A DNA stretch of 64,000 nt from Paenibacillus polymyxa (GCF_018614975.1 NZ_JAGGNR010000015.1:25298-89297); one strand, 5' to 3'. Counted from the stretch's first letter, positions 34,937 through 46,434 are shown. Notes: generated by a model from the letters alone, not told the origin. Program-made: numbers and translations.

Positions 34937-35711
34937 GACGGTCGTAATACGTATCACAGAGTTTGAACTCATGATCCCGATAAAAGCATCCCCGGCTCTC
35001 CATCGCGTCGCGCACCGACATTTTCGCGAGGTCCATCATATTATGATCTCGGCTAAGATGTGCCAGATACGTGCGCTTGATGCGTCCGTTCATCAGTTCA
35101 CTAAGCGCTGCCCCTGCCGCTTCGTTCGACAAATGCCCAATGTCGCTCAAAATCCGGCGCTTGGTGTTCCACGGATAACGCCCCATACGCAGCAATTCGA
35201 CATCATGATTCGCCTCCAGCACCAGCACATCGGAATCAGAGATCGCATCGCGTACCTTGTCGCTCATGTACCCAAGATCGGTTGCAACAGACAGCTTCTC
35301 CGTACCATCATCGAATGTGTACCCTACAGGCTCAGCTGCATCATGCGAGATCCCGAAGGATTCCACGCGCAGTGACCCAAAATCATGCTTTTCACCCGTC
35401 TCAAATACCCTCCGGTTTTCCTCTGGAATCGCCCCAACCGACTTCTCCAGTGCCGCCCACGTATTCGTATTCGCATAGATCGGTAAATTATATTTCCGAG
35501 ATATCGGTCCTAGTCCTTTAATATGATCGGAATGTTCATGTGTAACCAAAATGCCGTCCAGCTCTGCCCCCGAAATCTCCCGTTCCTGAAACAGTGCCTC
35601 CAGCCGCTTTGCACTGAAACCCGCGTCAATCATGAGCGACGTGCCCCCATGCTGTATAACGGTAGCATTCCCTGTCGAACCGCTGGACAACACGGTAAAA
35701 TATATCCCCAT
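34905..35711 (-). CDS. walJ: WalJ (YycJ), MBL-fold metallohydrolase
   Basis: 268 residues of the metallo-beta-lactamase fold: VLSSGSTGNATVI N-terminus and THEHSDHIKGLG (HxHxDH zinc motif), further metal ligands in AVATDLGYMSD and YLAHLSRDHN. In Streptococcus and Bacillus, WalJ is linked to WalRK and to DNA replication/cell-wall coordination; likely a nuclease-like hydrolase. GGGGAG overlapping the walI stop serves as ribosome site. Last gene of the walRKHIJ operon. Confidence 0.94.
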   Translation of the reverse strand: MGIYFTVLSSGSTGNATVIQHGGTSLMIDAGFSAKRLEALFQEREISGAELDGILVTHEHSDHIKGLGPISRKYNLPIYANTNTWAALEKSVGAIPEENRRVFETGEKHDFGSLRVESFGISHDAAEPVGYTFDDGTEKLSVATDLGYMSDKVRDAISDSDVLVLEANHDVELLRMGRYPWNTKRRILSDIGHLSNEAAGAALSELMNGRIKRTYLAHLSRDHNMMDLAKMSVRDAMESRGCFYRDHEFKLCDTYYDRPTPWDRVGEP

Positions 35712-35717
35712 AACGCA

Positions 35718-36461
35718 TTACTCCCCTGGTTTGTCTGTCTTGGGACTGAATACATCCCCACTGATGCCCTGCACGTACAACACTTCGCCACTTTCCAGCA
35801 CGAACCGCCACGCCGGCATCGCTACCTGTATATCTGAATTGAACAATTGGCCGTAATAACCCAGCTGAATATCTTTGACAATTGCATCGTTTGGCAAAAA
35901 ATTCTCGATCAGCGTTCCCAGCGCCTTCGACGCCGGAAGCACCTGCTGATCGCTCTCCTCTGCGGTCGTAATCCGCACTGGAGTCTGACGGTAACCCGTT
36001 ATTTTCTGGTCGCTATAGAATAGCTCCAGACTCACATTGAAGAGCGGCCATTTGCCATCCACCAGTGGGTGAAGTACAAAAGCCCCGTCCTCCGCCATCA
36101 GCTGATCCAGCCGGTATGTCCCGATCTGTGGAATCTCACGTTCTAATGCATCTTCCAGCTCACTCTGCGAGAAGATCAGCTTGCTATCTACAGGCTGTTC
36201 CAGCTCCATATCCACGCCAGCCTTGTCCTCTTCAATGAACTCATAGGACAACTTTGGCAGCTTCGGCGTTTCATTCGGAATTGGAGCCAGCACCTGAATG
36301 CCCTTCTCTTCCATCGCCTGCTGTGTATTATCTGCCAGTGAGGTGAAGTCCAGATTGGCTCCGGCCGTCTCCCGCGCATCCATCCAGATCTGGTATCCCA
36401 GCACCAGATTGAGCAGCAGAAAGGCATAGATCAACACATTTTTCGCCCGTCCCCAATCCAA
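35718..36461 (-). CDS. walI: WalI (YycI), regulator of the WalK sensor
   Basis: About 247 residues: one N-terminal TM helix (about 8-27) and an extracytoplasmic YycI beta-rich domain. With WalH it binds WalK in the membrane and tunes its activity. The TTG at 36461 is chosen because MDWGRAKNVLIYAFLLLN matches the Bacillus YycI N-terminus (MDWSRTK...) and GGAGG lies 8 bases before it; a GTG at 36470 overlaps the ribosome site itself. An unusual 312-base gap separates it from walH, where Bacillus genes are adjacent. Confidence 0.92.
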   Translation of the reverse strand: MDWGRAKNVLIYAFLLLNLVLGYQIWMDARETAGANLDFTSLADNTQQAMEEKGIQVLAPIPNETPKLPKLSYEFIEEDKAGVDMELEQPVDSKLIFSQSELEDALEREIPQIGTYRLDQLMAEDGAFVLHPLVDGKWPLFNVSLELFYSDQKITGYRQTPVRITTAEESDQQVLPASKALGTLIENFLPNDAIVKDIQLGYYGQLFNSDIQVAMPAWRFVLESGEVLYVQGISGDVFSPKTDKPGE

Positions 36462-36479
36462 AACATCCACCTCCTTCAG

Positions 36480-36773
36480 TTAACTGGCTGAAATACTTTC
36501 TCAAATTGCCTACCCTTCCACCGGAACTGGCCGTTTATAGCCTTTGAACTTAAAACTATACGACAACGGAGAGGGCAGAAATAACCTGAAGAAGCGGAGC
36601 TAAAAGCTTTCTGAAAGAAAACTACTTCGGAAGCACTTGCCTCGCCTTCACCACCAGATTTCTCCCGTGTTAAAAGGGAATTCAAGAAATCTGGGGGTAA
36701 CAGCGATCGGAAGGTTATTCTGTACGCGTAGTGATAAAGTACAGCTACTCTTTGGTTCAAAGACTACAACCCA
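36480..36773 (-). repeat. Non-coding insertion between walH and walI, candidate dispersed intergenic element
   Basis: About 300 bases within a conserved operon, without a credible gene (a 94-codon frame has no ribosome site or homology). On the minus strand it carries a hairpin AGATTTCT ... AGAAATCT with inner CCC/GGG pairing, and CTTTC/GAAAG near 36606. From memory, similar sequences recur between genes of Paenibacillus chromosomes; copy number cannot be checked here. Confidence 0.45.
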
Positions 36774-38063
36774 TTAAGATACGGTAGTCTCCTCACCATT
36801 TCCAAAGCGAATCACCCATACCGGGATCAGCTTTAGTCCGTCCTCAATCGTAGAAGGACGATACGCCGGGTACACGTCCACGACCTGGCGGTTCTCACCT
36901 GCCACCTTTTTAATAAGAGCCTTAAGCTTGTCTCCGCCGGGCAACTTTACCGATTTCTTCGTCTCTGCACCTTCGTTCAGATATTCCAGTGATCGTTCAT
37001 AGCTGGATACCGTCTCCTGCTGCATCTCCATACTGATCGTGCCAAAGCGGAACTGCATGGAATCCATAATCGGATAGCTGCCATAATACTGCTGGAATTC
37101 AAGCCGTGTCTTGCTGTCCGCGGTCCCCAGCATCATGCGCGAACGGCCTTTCCAGCCACCATGCTGATTCACAAAATCAACTGCAGACAACGCATCCTTC
37201 GCAGGATCAATCTGTCCCGCAGGCGGTGCCGCCGGATCGGTGTAACTGATCCAGCGCTGTTCCTGTTTTACCTGCAGACTACGTTTACTATCCGTGTAGA
37301 TCTCCGATCCATCTTTTTCCCGGATGTTCCGGGTCATGCTTGGATCGAAGAACAGACTGCGTTGCATCTGCTCAACCGTGAACTGACCTGTGGGCACATC
37401 CGCCTCAATCGTCTCCAGAGCTTCCGCCGGGATATAATACCCGCCTTCCATCAAGGTATATGGCGTCCAGTTCGTACCAAAGTCGACATGCTGCTGCACG
37501 TCCTGTACCGTTAAGTCCGCCTGGGTTGCTTCGTATACCACGTCTCCCTTGGCACTGAAGAACAGCGCATGGGCCTTCGTTTCATTTTTGGACGTATAGA
37601 TCGAGATTCGGTTAATGGTCTCCCCTTGGAACAAAGAATCTGTCCCCAGTCTCATCACCCGCTGTAACAATGCTACGGGGATTCCTTCCTTGAACGAAAG
37701 CTCAAATCCAGGATTCTCCTTGCGAATCTGATTCCAATTCACCGATTGCACACTGCGGCGCTGAAAATCATCGAACGCTCGCCCCTGTAACCGTGAATAG
37801 ATCAACTGATAGAACGTATTGCCAGGGTAAAACACCGTATGTTTATCCTCGCCCAGATGAATAATCATCTGATCGGGGAAGATCAATTCTTCAATATTGC
37901 GTTCCTGACCCATATTTTCCGTCTTCACATAATTCGTCTCTGACGTCACAATGGAATCCCCGCCTCCGGGCAAACGGTAGATCAGGAAATAACTCTGAAC
38001 CAGACTGGCTACAACAAGGGCAGCAAGCACCAGGGATTTAATCCGTTCCTTCACGGTGCTCAC
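36774..38063 (-). CDS. walH: WalH (YycH), regulator of the WalK sensor
   Basis: 429 residues: single N-terminal TM helix (about 10-29, LVLAALVVASLVQSYFLIY) followed by a large extracytoplasmic YycH domain of three lobes. Family role: forms a complex with WalI and WalK and modulates the kinase. The GTG start at 38063 lies inside the 3' end of walK (26-base overlap); a second GTG at 38054 is possible. Co-transcribed and translationally coupled with walK. Followed by the unusual insertion at 36480-36773. Confidence 0.92.
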   Translation of the reverse strand: MSTVKERIKSLVLAALVVASLVQSYFLIYRLPGGGDSIVTSETNYVKTENMGQERNIEELIFPDQMIIHLGEDKHTVFYPGNTFYQLIYSRLQGRAFDDFQRRSVQSVNWNQIRKENPGFELSFKEGIPVALLQRVMRLGTDSLFQGETINRISIYTSKNETKAHALFFSAKGDVVYEATQADLTVQDVQQHVDFGTNWTPYTLMEGGYYIPAEALETIEADVPTGQFTVEQMQRSLFFDPSMTRNIREKDGSEIYTDSKRSLQVKQEQRWISYTDPAAPPAGQIDPAKDALSAVDFVNQHGGWKGRSRMMLGTADSKTRLEFQQYYGSYPIMDSMQFRFGTISMEMQQETVSSYERSLEYLNEGAETKKSVKLPGGDKLKALIKKVAGENRQVVDVYPAYRPSTIEDGLKLIPVWVIRFGNGEETTVS

Positions 38064-39888
38064 CCCCTTCCTCGCGCATCGGCAGTGTGAACGTTACTGT
38101 CGTGCCCACATCTACCTCAGACTCCAGAGAGATGCTGCCATCATGTGCCTTCACAATTTCCCGGGCAATGGACAGTCCCAGCCCTGTGCCTCCCATACTG
38201 CGGGAACGAGCCTTGTCCACCCGATAAAACCGCTCAAAAATGCGATCCAAATCACGCTGTGGGATACCCATTCCGGTATCCGATACCGAGATGGCAAGTG
38301 TATGTTCATCACTGCGTCTAGCTGCAATCGTAATGGTGCCGCCTTCCAATGTATATTTCAGCGCATTGGACACGACATTATCCAGCACCTGATCAATCTG
38401 GTCCCGATCCAGTGGAACAGCCGGAATATCATTCTCCACAGATAACACAGGCTGAATATCCTTCTGATGCATCTGGAACGAGAATCGATCCGTCACTTCC
38501 TCCAGCATTTCCAGGATGTCGGTTGGCTGTTTCCGTAGCATGGCCTCTTTGGAATCAAGCCGCGATAAATGCAGCAGATCCGTAACCAGTCGTATCATTC
38601 GCTCCGTCTCGTTCTGAATAACACCAACGAAACGACCAGCAAGCTGCGGATCTTCCAGTGCACCGTCATCCAGCGCTTCCGCGTAACTCTTGATCGTAGT
38701 CAGTGGTGTACGCAGTTCATGGGATACATTGGCCACGAATTCACGCCGGGATGCCTCAAGCTCTTCCTGCTCGGTAACATCCTGAAGTACAGCAATCGTT
38801 CCCGTGATCCCCCGTTCACGCCGATGAACCGGTGTGAACGTCATTCGAATGACCACAGGTTCTTCTTGTCCTGCGGGTGCAATCTGCAGCAGCGTTGAAC
38901 CTGTGAAACCACTCGCAAGGGCCTCCGCATCCTCCGGATCAATGCCGAGTAATATGGCAAAGTGTCTTCCTTCAATATCCGCAGGATGCATACCCAGAAT
39001 GCTGCTGGCACGACGGTTTACGAGAATGACTTTACCGTACTCATCCGTAGCCACCACACCATCACTCATATTCGTCAGAATGGAGGTGAGCTTCTCCTTC
39101 TCCTCTTCATTCAGTGAAAGTGCATCCCGAAGCCTGCTGGTCATATAGTTAAAAGCCCGACTGAGCTGACCAATCTCATCCGTGCCAAATACAGGTGTCT
39201 GCTGATCAAAGTTACCTTCTGCGACCGCTGTCGCTCTCCGAGTCACTTCCTTAATCGGCTGCGTAATCGTATGGGATAGGATCACGCCAAGCACCGCGGT
39301 TAACACCAGGGCAATCAGGATGCCGGAGATGAAGATTTTGTTGATTCCCTCCATCGTGGAATACAGCTCGTTCATGGATGCCGCGATGTAGACCGCGCCA
39401 ATGATCTTGCCGCCAGACAGCACCGGCTTGGCGACGACCTTTTTGCGAACATTATCCTCGTCCACGATATATTCCTCATTGTCCCGAATGCCTTGCAGCG
39501 CACGGCTGACGACGGTCTGAGTATTTTTTCGCCCCACATAATCCGAATGTGAACTTAGCGAGGTCGTCAGTACTTTGCCGCTAGCATCCAACACCTGAAT
39601 CTCAGCACCGTTAATGTTGAACAGGTTGTTTACCAGTACACGCAGATTTTCCGTTTTGTCCTCGCCTGCCTCTGCTTCTCCACCCGCCATCGTCTCCCCC
39701 ACGAGAACCGACAGCATCTCCGCACGCGCCTGCAAGTCTTCCGTAAAGTTGCTCGTTAGTGAGTTCTTCATCGCGCTCACAAAATAAACGCCGATCAATT
39801 GCATCGCAATCAGAATCAGCAGTACATAGATAATGATCAATTTCGCCTGAATCGTTCGGAAGAACGAGAATCGCGAGAATCGGCCCAT
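38038..39888 (-). CDS. walK: WalK (YycG), essential cell-wall sensor histidine kinase
   Basis: 616 residues, complete domain order: TM1 about 14-38, extracytoplasmic Cache/PDC domain 39-183, TM2 184-206, HAMP 207-259, PAS 265-370, HisKA with phospho-acceptor H390 (VANVSHELRTP), HATPase with N box (DNVVSNALKYT), G1 (DTGMGI) and G2 (GGTGLGLSI). Senses the state of cell-wall synthesis and phosphorylates WalR. Starts by TAATG overlap with the walR stop and overlaps walH by 26 bases, giving a tightly coupled operon. Confidence 0.97.
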   Translation of the reverse strand: MGRFSRFSFFRTIQAKLIIIYVLLILIAMQLIGVYFVSAMKNSLTSNFTEDLQARAEMLSVLVGETMAGGEAEAGEDKTENLRVLVNNLFNINGAEIQVLDASGKVLTTSLSSHSDYVGRKNTQTVVSRALQGIRDNEEYIVDEDNVRKKVVAKPVLSGGKIIGAVYIAASMNELYSTMEGINKIFISGILIALVLTAVLGVILSHTITQPIKEVTRRATAVAEGNFDQQTPVFGTDEIGQLSRAFNYMTSRLRDALSLNEEEKEKLTSILTNMSDGVVATDEYGKVILVNRRASSILGMHPADIEGRHFAILLGIDPEDAEALASGFTGSTLLQIAPAGQEEPVVIRMTFTPVHRRERGITGTIAVLQDVTEQEELEASRREFVANVSHELRTPLTTIKSYAEALDDGALEDPQLAGRFVGVIQNETERMIRLVTDLLHLSRLDSKEAMLRKQPTDILEMLEEVTDRFSFQMHQKDIQPVLSVENDIPAVPLDRDQIDQVLDNVVSNALKYTLEGGTITIAARRSDEHTLAISVSDTGMGIPQRDLDRIFERFYRVDKARSRSMGGTGLGLSIAREIVKAHDGSISLESEVDVGTTVTFTLPMREEGGEHREGTD

Positions 39889-40610
39889 TATATCCCCACG
39901 CTTTTGGCACTGCGCACGAGATAACCGAGCCCGCGGCGTGTCAGAATCGTTTCCGGTTTGCTCGGATTCTCCTCAATCTTCTCACGCAGACGACGAATCG
40001 TAACATCCACGGTACGTACATCGCCGAAATATTCATATCCCCATACCGCTTGCAGCAGATGTTCTCGTGTCATAACCTTGCCGGAATGCTTCGCCATATA
40101 ATAGAGAAGTTCATACTCACGGTGGGTCAGATCGAGCGGTTCCCCGCCTTTGTAAGCTGTATACATGTCCATATCAAACGCCAGATCAAATAGCCGCATG
40201 ACCTGCTTCTCTTCGTCTTCGTGCGCTTCTGCCGTAATCGCAAGCTTTTGCCGTCTGCGCATCTGTGCCTTCACCCGTGCAAGCAACTCACGCGTACTGA
40301 ACGGCTTCGTCACGTAATCATCCGCACCCAATTCCAATCCGAGTACCTTGTCGATCTCGCCATCTTTGGCGGTAAGCATGATGATCGGCATCTCCAGATG
40401 AGCGCGCACCTCACGACAGACATCCATACCGTCCTTGCCCGGGAGCATCAGATCCAGCAGCATCAGATCCGGTTTCTCGGATAACGCCAGTTCAACCGCA
40501 CGAATGCCATCAAATGCACAGATGACCTCGTAGCCCTCTTTTTCCAAATTAAACTTCAGAATGTCCGCGATGGGCTGTTCATCGTCCACCACCAAAATCT
40601 TCCCCTGCAT
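39888..40610 (-). CDS. walR: WalR (YycF), essential OmpR-family response regulator
   Basis: 240 residues: receiver domain 1-120 with acidic pocket DD9-10, phospho-acceptor D53 ([10 protein letters not shown]) and K102-region VTKPF; winged-helix DNA-binding domain about 140-236 ([20 protein letters not shown]). Controls autolysins and cell-wall genes in Bacillota. First gene of walRKHIJ; the upstream 250 bases would hold its promoter. The M23 peptidase gene directly upstream on the same strand is a plausible regulon member. Confidence 0.97.
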   Translation of the reverse strand: MQGKILVVDDEQPIADILKFNLEKEGYEVICAFDGIRAVELALSEKPDLMLLDLMLPGKDGMDVCREVRAHLEMPIIMLTAKDGEIDKVLGLELGADDYVTKPFSTRELLARVKAQMRRRQKLAITAEAHEDEEKQVMRLFDLAFDMDMYTAYKGGEPLDLTHREYELLYYMAKHSGKVMTREHLLQAVWGYEYFGDVRTVDVTIRRLREKIEENPSKPETILTRRGLGYLVRSAKSVGI

Positions 40611-40808
40611 CGGCTAAGTTCACCCCTATATCCTGCTTAATCCGCGTTAGCGTTTATATCTCTCTTCTATGTTTAGCTTGTACCAAGCCTGCTTTGATTT
40701 GTTTCTCTAATCTGTTGTTTATATTCTCTAGTTTAACATACCTGAAGCACCGTCACATCCCGATTGGAGACTTGAAAGGTCTTTCATTTGAAAATTTTTT
40801 ACAGCAGC

Positions 40809-40841
40809 AAAAAACAAGGCCAGCATTATAGCCAACCTTGC
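40809..40841 (-). terminator. Terminator of the M23 peptidase gene
   Basis: CAAGG ... CCTTG stem with GC-rich inner wobble pairing, followed on the minus strand by TTTTTTG. Separates the peptidase gene from walR. Confidence 0.75.
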
Positions 40842-40858
40842 TCTCACTTTAGCTTATA

Positions 40859-42391
40859 TTAGTTCAAATACGTCATTGGATTCTCCGCTGTGCCGTTCTT
40901 CAGGATCTCGAAGTGCAGATGTGTCCCGGTCGAGCGACCTGTGTTACCCATAACGCCGATGCTCTCCCCTTTTTCAACCACTTGTCCAACCTTCACACCG
41001 ATACTATCCAGATGCCCATACAATGTTTCGTATCCATTACGATGGTTAATAATGATGACATTGCCATAACCACTCTTCTGCCCTGCAAAAGTAACCACGC
41101 CTTCATCGGCTGACTTCACATCCCGGTTACCTACCAGATCGACCCCTTTGTGCTGACGACCCCAACGCTGTCCGAAGCTGCTGCTCATCGTTGCATTTGA
41201 TACAGGCCAAGCAAATTCACCCGTGCCCTCACCAACGACTTTTGTTCCACTTAGAACAACTTCAGTTACGGCGGCTTTGATCACTTCCTGACCAAGCCAT
41301 TCCTCCTGAACAACTTCACCATTTTCTTTTATTATACGGTATTGCATGCTTTTCAATCCGTTTTGTCCAGGACGCACGACTTTTGTTGTTCCTGCTTTCA
41401 GTTCGGCACTTTTTCGAACCTCTACTTGCGGTTTAATTTCGATCTGTTCAACCACTTGTTCAACCGATTTAACGGTAACAGCTGGCTTAGGCACGGTCAA
41501 GGTCAGTTCGTCTCCGATTTGCAGTGACGTTTCCTTGATGCCCGGATTATTTTTGCGAATCTCGCTTTGTTTAATTTCATACTTGGCAGCGATCGATGAG
41601 ATTGTATCTCCTTCACGAACTACATAAGTTACAGGCGCGTCTTTACCGACGGTTAATGCTTTAACCGCCTCGGACACATCCCATATTTTGTTTGGATCAG
41701 CCTTCACCACATCTGTGGCTACATCTTCCTTGATGCCTACCGACTTCAGGGTTGTGCTTGGCCCCTCGTCTTTCTTCGAGGAATTAGCCGATACCGACTT
41801 CGTCTTCAGCGAACTTCGCACAGCCGATGCCGATATGTATTTGCTCTGTACTTGTTGCAGGATTGCATCCGCTGTTGCCTGATCCTTCACAATACCAATG
41901 ACTTCACCGTCTACCTTGAGCTCCACACCTTTGGCGTAGGCTGTCAGCATGTCACCCAGTTTGTCCAGCGTTTCGTCACTGTTCACTTCAGGTTTGTACG
42001 CTCTTACCGTTTCGGTTGTAATGCCATCCGTGTTCAGCACCATCTCTGCATCCGGATATTTATTTTGATATTCCTCAGTTTTGTCTGTAAATAGTTGTTG
42101 TAATTGTGCTTCATCTGCAATGGTACCAATCTCGCTACCTTTAACCATTACTTTATAGTACGGTACGGTGTTTGCAGTAACATATTGTTTGCCTGCGAAC
42201 CCGAGCGATGCTGCGATAAATACACCACATGCTGCTGTAATGATCCATTTGCGAGAGGTCAGAACGTGCTTCTTATTCACACTGAAGGTGGACATGCTCA
42301 TGTTGTTTTTGTCTTCGGCCGTCCGGTGTTCCCCGGATTGTTCGTGTACCCGGTCTTTGCCCGGTTGGCGTATGCCTCTGAAACCTTTCAT
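40859..42391 (-). CDS. M23 peptidoglycan endopeptidase with LysM and G5 domains
   Basis: 510 residues: cytoplasmic tail, one TM helix (about 48-67), an SPO-like/unknown region, LysM (about 255-300, VVREGDTISSIAAKYEI), G5 domain (about 308-385), and a C-terminal M23/LytM domain (about 395-505) with zinc motifs HKGVDL and GTHLHFE and the catalytic-type LYGHLDS. It should cut peptide cross-links of peptidoglycan while held to the membrane and wall. AAAGGAGAG precedes the ATG at 42391. Adjacent to walR on the same strand but separated by a terminator; WalR control is inferred from family knowledge. Confidence 0.92.
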   Translation of the reverse strand: MKGFRGIRQPGKDRVHEQSGEHRTAEDKNNMSMSTFSVNKKHVLTSRKWIITAACGVFIAASLGFAGKQYVTANTVPYYKVMVKGSEIGTIADEAQLQQLFTDKTEEYQNKYPDAEMVLNTDGITTETVRAYKPEVNSDETLDKLGDMLTAYAKGVELKVDGEVIGIVKDQATADAILQQVQSKYISASAVRSSLKTKSVSANSSKKDEGPSTTLKSVGIKEDVATDVVKADPNKIWDVSEAVKALTVGKDAPVTYVVREGDTISSIAAKYEIKQSEIRKNNPGIKETSLQIGDELTLTVPKPAVTVKSVEQVVEQIEIKPQVEVRKSAELKAGTTKVVRPGQNGLKSMQYRIIKENGEVVQEEWLGQEVIKAAVTEVVLSGTKVVGEGTGEFAWPVSNATMSSSFGQRWGRQHKGVDLVGNRDVKSADEGVVTFAGQKSGYGNVIIINHRNGYETLYGHLDSIGVKVGQVVEKGESIGVMGNTGRSTGTHLHFEILKNGTAENPMTYLN

Positions 42392-42878
42392 GATTCTCTC
42401 CTTTTCAGCACTTCTAAGTTCGCATTTCTGTCAAGACATCACCCATCGTGTCTGTCCCATGCTCGTTGATACTTGTATTGGGTGTCCGCAAAATCAGGAC
42501 TTTAGCTGCGCTCGTAAAAGTGTCAAAATTTTAACCTTTTATCACACCCGTATACTTTAACACAGGTTTTACATTCATTTCAACTCTACACGTCACACCT
42601 TAAAGCCACGCCACGCTTGGTTTCCCTTAATTATCCACCCTGTGGCACGGCTGGTCCATCACCCATTATGCCTCAACACCCGCAGTACTATGTACTTTAG
42701 CTTGCAATTTAAGACTAGGTTCTAAGACCCAGTGAAATATGCTTTATTTTTCATAAAAATACAAATAAAATCCCTCACCAGATCAACTCTGATAAGGGAT
42801 TACGTAAACAACCTGTTTGTGGTTTATCTTAAAACTGGATTTCATCTCATGCCACAATAGAAATTAACTATTATGTCG
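42392..42878. other. Intergenic region upstream of the M23 gene
   Basis: Leader of about 150 bases plus promoter region of the M23 gene; contains the terminator 42765-42801. No c-di-AMP riboswitch consensus was recognised and no further gene is seen. Confidence 0.45.
42765..42801 (-). terminator. Terminator of the methyltransferase gene
   Basis: AATCCCT ... AGGGATT outer stem with inner CAGA/TCTG pairing, followed on the minus strand by TTATTT. Confidence 0.75.
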
Positions 42879-43688
42879 CTATTCTTTGACTGCAAGAATT
42901 ACAAATCGCTTCTGCTGAACTTCCCAGAATCCATTGTGCTCCATCTCCATATGAATATCCATTAATTGTTCGCGGAACTGCTCTACCTTGAAATCAGGTA
43001 CTTGCCACGGGATGGTCTTTAGATAATAGACCAGTGCCCCTATATCATAGAATCGCTGCGCGGGAGTTGCTTCCCGTTGCTCCAGAATGCGGAATCCACA
43101 CTGTTCCAGCTGAAAAGCAGCACGATCCAGCTCCCATCCAGCGTAATCCGCTGGCATAGGAATGCCAAGCCGATCATTGATCTCTCTGCAATCTGACCAA
43201 CCTACCTGTTGGGTTAGAAACAGTCCTCCTGCGGATAGAATCCGCCTAACTTCCTGTTCATCATACGACTCATGCCGGTTAAGAATCAGTTCAAATTCTC
43301 CGTCTGCGAAAGGAAGTTGCGAATCATCAGTCACTGGAAGCACCTTCACACCGAGCGGCTGTAAACGTTCCTCTGCAATCGGTATATTGGGGTGATAGCC
43401 CTCGGTCGCACATGTGTATGGAGGAAGAGGGCGAAGTCTGGACAGCATTTCTCCTCCACCAGTCCCCATGTCGAGCATTCGTTCTGTTTGATTCAACAAT
43501 CGGCGTGCCATTGTTCCATAGGACCAAGGTAACATTCCGCTCTGGATTCGCCCACTCCCTGTTACATAGCTAAAATCCCAGCCACTAAACGGCTGCTCCG
43601 CCTCTTGCAGCCCTTGCTCGTATCGCTCTTTCGTCGCCTCGGCAAACCTTTTTACTGATGGTTCTGAATTAGAATGATATAAGTTCAT
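42879..43688 (-). CDS. Class I SAM-dependent methyltransferase
   Basis: 269 residues: helical N-terminus with FSGWDFSYVTGSGR, SAM-binding motif I LDMGTGGGE (about residue 80), motif II TEGYHPNI, motif IV-like ELILNRHESYD and the post motif SAGGLFLTQQV. Similar to RlmA/UbiE-like methyltransferases of unknown substrate. GGAGG lies 11 bases before the ATG at 43688; a TTG at 43694 is closer (5 bases) and possible. Monocistronic. Confidence 0.85.
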   Translation of the reverse strand: MNLYHSNSEPSVKRFAEATKERYEQGLQEAEQPFSGWDFSYVTGSGRIQSGMLPWSYGTMARRLLNQTERMLDMGTGGGEMLSRLRPLPPYTCATEGYHPNIPIAEERLQPLGVKVLPVTDDSQLPFADGEFELILNRHESYDEQEVRRILSAGGLFLTQQVGWSDCREINDRLGIPMPADYAGWELDRAAFQLEQCGFRILEQREATPAQRFYDIGALVYYLKTIPWQVPDFKVEQFREQLMDIHMEMEHNGFWEVQQKRFVILAVKE

Positions 43689-44028
43689 GTTCAATAAAAC
43701 CTCCAATTAGTGTATTCATAAACACAAGTCCATCGGATCTCTTGAAAGCACCTATGAACGGAGGTCCACGAATTGGACTGGAGGTTTCTGCAATGTTGCC
43801 TAAGCGTTTTTATATGTTGTGTTCTTTACCTTTATATTTCATACACTTTCCCCCTCCTATAGGCTAATAAAATATACGTAAGCACTCAATGCTCCAAAAC
43901 TGGTATGATTCAGTATCTAGTTTCCAGTATTTATTTAAATAGATTATATTCAATCGCCATCGACAAGTCCATTACAATATGAATCAGGCGATACTCGTCT
44001 ATGATCACGCCTGCTTTCTCTGTCTATT
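43689..44028. other. Intergenic stretch without gene
   Basis: It holds the methyltransferase promoter region and the end of the next minus-strand gene; nothing else was recognised. Confidence 0.4.
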
Positions 44029-44661
44029 TTACTCCGTTTGTAGTACTTCCATCAGGTTGTCGTACTCATCACTGGTCAGGTACTTCGAGATCACCTGTTC
44101 AATCTCACGCAGTTCCTGTTCCGTTAGGCCTCCTTCCATGGCGCCTGAGATCTGCTGCATTTCTTTCTGCGGCAGCTTGTTCATGAGCAGGGTGAAGATT
44201 TTTTCTTTCTCCTCTGCTGGCAACTTGTCCTTCGCTCCTGTAATGTCATCCGGTGATACAACAATGGCATCATTGCCTGAAGAAGCAACGCCGCTGTCCG
44301 CTCCGGTTCCATTACCTGAAGCTGAACCACTACCCTGATCTGTTCCTGAGTCATTACCTGTGCCCGTATCCGTCCCATTCCCCATAACTGAAACAGCATC
44401 TTCCGGAACCTGCTCTTCGTCCGCTCCTGACGGCTGGTCTGTCGTCCCATTTCCCGATTTATTCCCCTCGCTGGTTTTACCGCCCAAGGCACCTTGGAAC
44501 ATGGCGGTTAACCCCATGGGTTGACCTTCCCACTGAATATTGAAACTCGCGAGTAGCGACTTCGCATATGACTGTACAATTAATCCAGTCGTGAGCAGTG
44601 TCAGTGAACTGACCAGCAACACGGTAAGCACGATTTTTACAAACCACACAAGCAACTTCAT
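44029..44661 (-). CDS. Membrane-anchored hypothetical protein with Gly/Ser/Asp-rich linker
   Basis: 210 residues: N-terminal TM helix (about 8-31), about 35 residues, then a low-complexity linker (about 62-130) rich in Gly, Ser, Thr, Asp and Asn, and a C-terminal helical domain (LTEQELREIEQVISKYL and SDEYDNLMEVL). It likely projects outside the membrane. GGAGGGAGAG precedes the ATG at 44661. Placed between purA and a methyltransferase gene. I recognise no family; the arrangement recurs in Paenibacillus from memory. Confidence 0.7.
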   Translation of the reverse strand: MKLLVWFVKIVLTVLLVSSLTLLTTGLIVQSYAKSLLASFNIQWEGQPMGLTAMFQGALGGKTSEGNKSGNGTTDQPSGADEEQVPEDAVSVMGNGTDTGTGNDSGTDQGSGSASGNGTGADSGVASSGNDAIVVSPDDITGAKDKLPAEEKEKIFTLLMNKLPQKEMQQISGAMEGGLTEQELREIEQVISKYLTSDEYDNLMEVLQTE

Positions 44662-44773
44662 TCCGTTCTCTCCCTCCGATTATCCTACCCGTCTAACATA
44701 TGCATGTCGGGGTCTGTAACTCTACTGTTAACCAGTATTGACGGAAATCTCGGGATTATATCCGAAAAATATA

Positions 44774-44818
44774 CAAAAAAACCTCCAGTCATCGCTATAC
44801 AAGCAACAACTGGAGGCT
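44774..44818 (-). terminator. Terminator of purA
   Basis: AACCTCCAGT/ACTGGAGG stem followed on the minus strand by TTTTTTTG, 67 bases past the purA stop. Confidence 0.85.
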
Positions 44819-44884
44819 TAATATGCCTAAGTCGGCAGACAATTCTATTTTATAATTCAAGAAACAATCTCTCTATTTCTTCGA

Positions 44885-46282
<1,398 letters not shown>

Positions 46283-46434
46283 TAAAAATGTCCTTCCGTT
46301 ACATTCAAGGGAAGGTTTGCGCTGCTTTAACGCAGCAGTATTAGTGTACCAGTACCCTTTTTCAAAGTCAAATCAAATGGCGAACAATTAGATATAGTAC
46401 AACCGTAATGTTCGGGATTTACCTATTATTTCGA

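Noticed and set aside
36476..36760. 94-codon frame between walH and walI
   Set aside because: No ribosome site, no recognisable family, composition unlike neighbouring genes; treated as a non-coding insertion.
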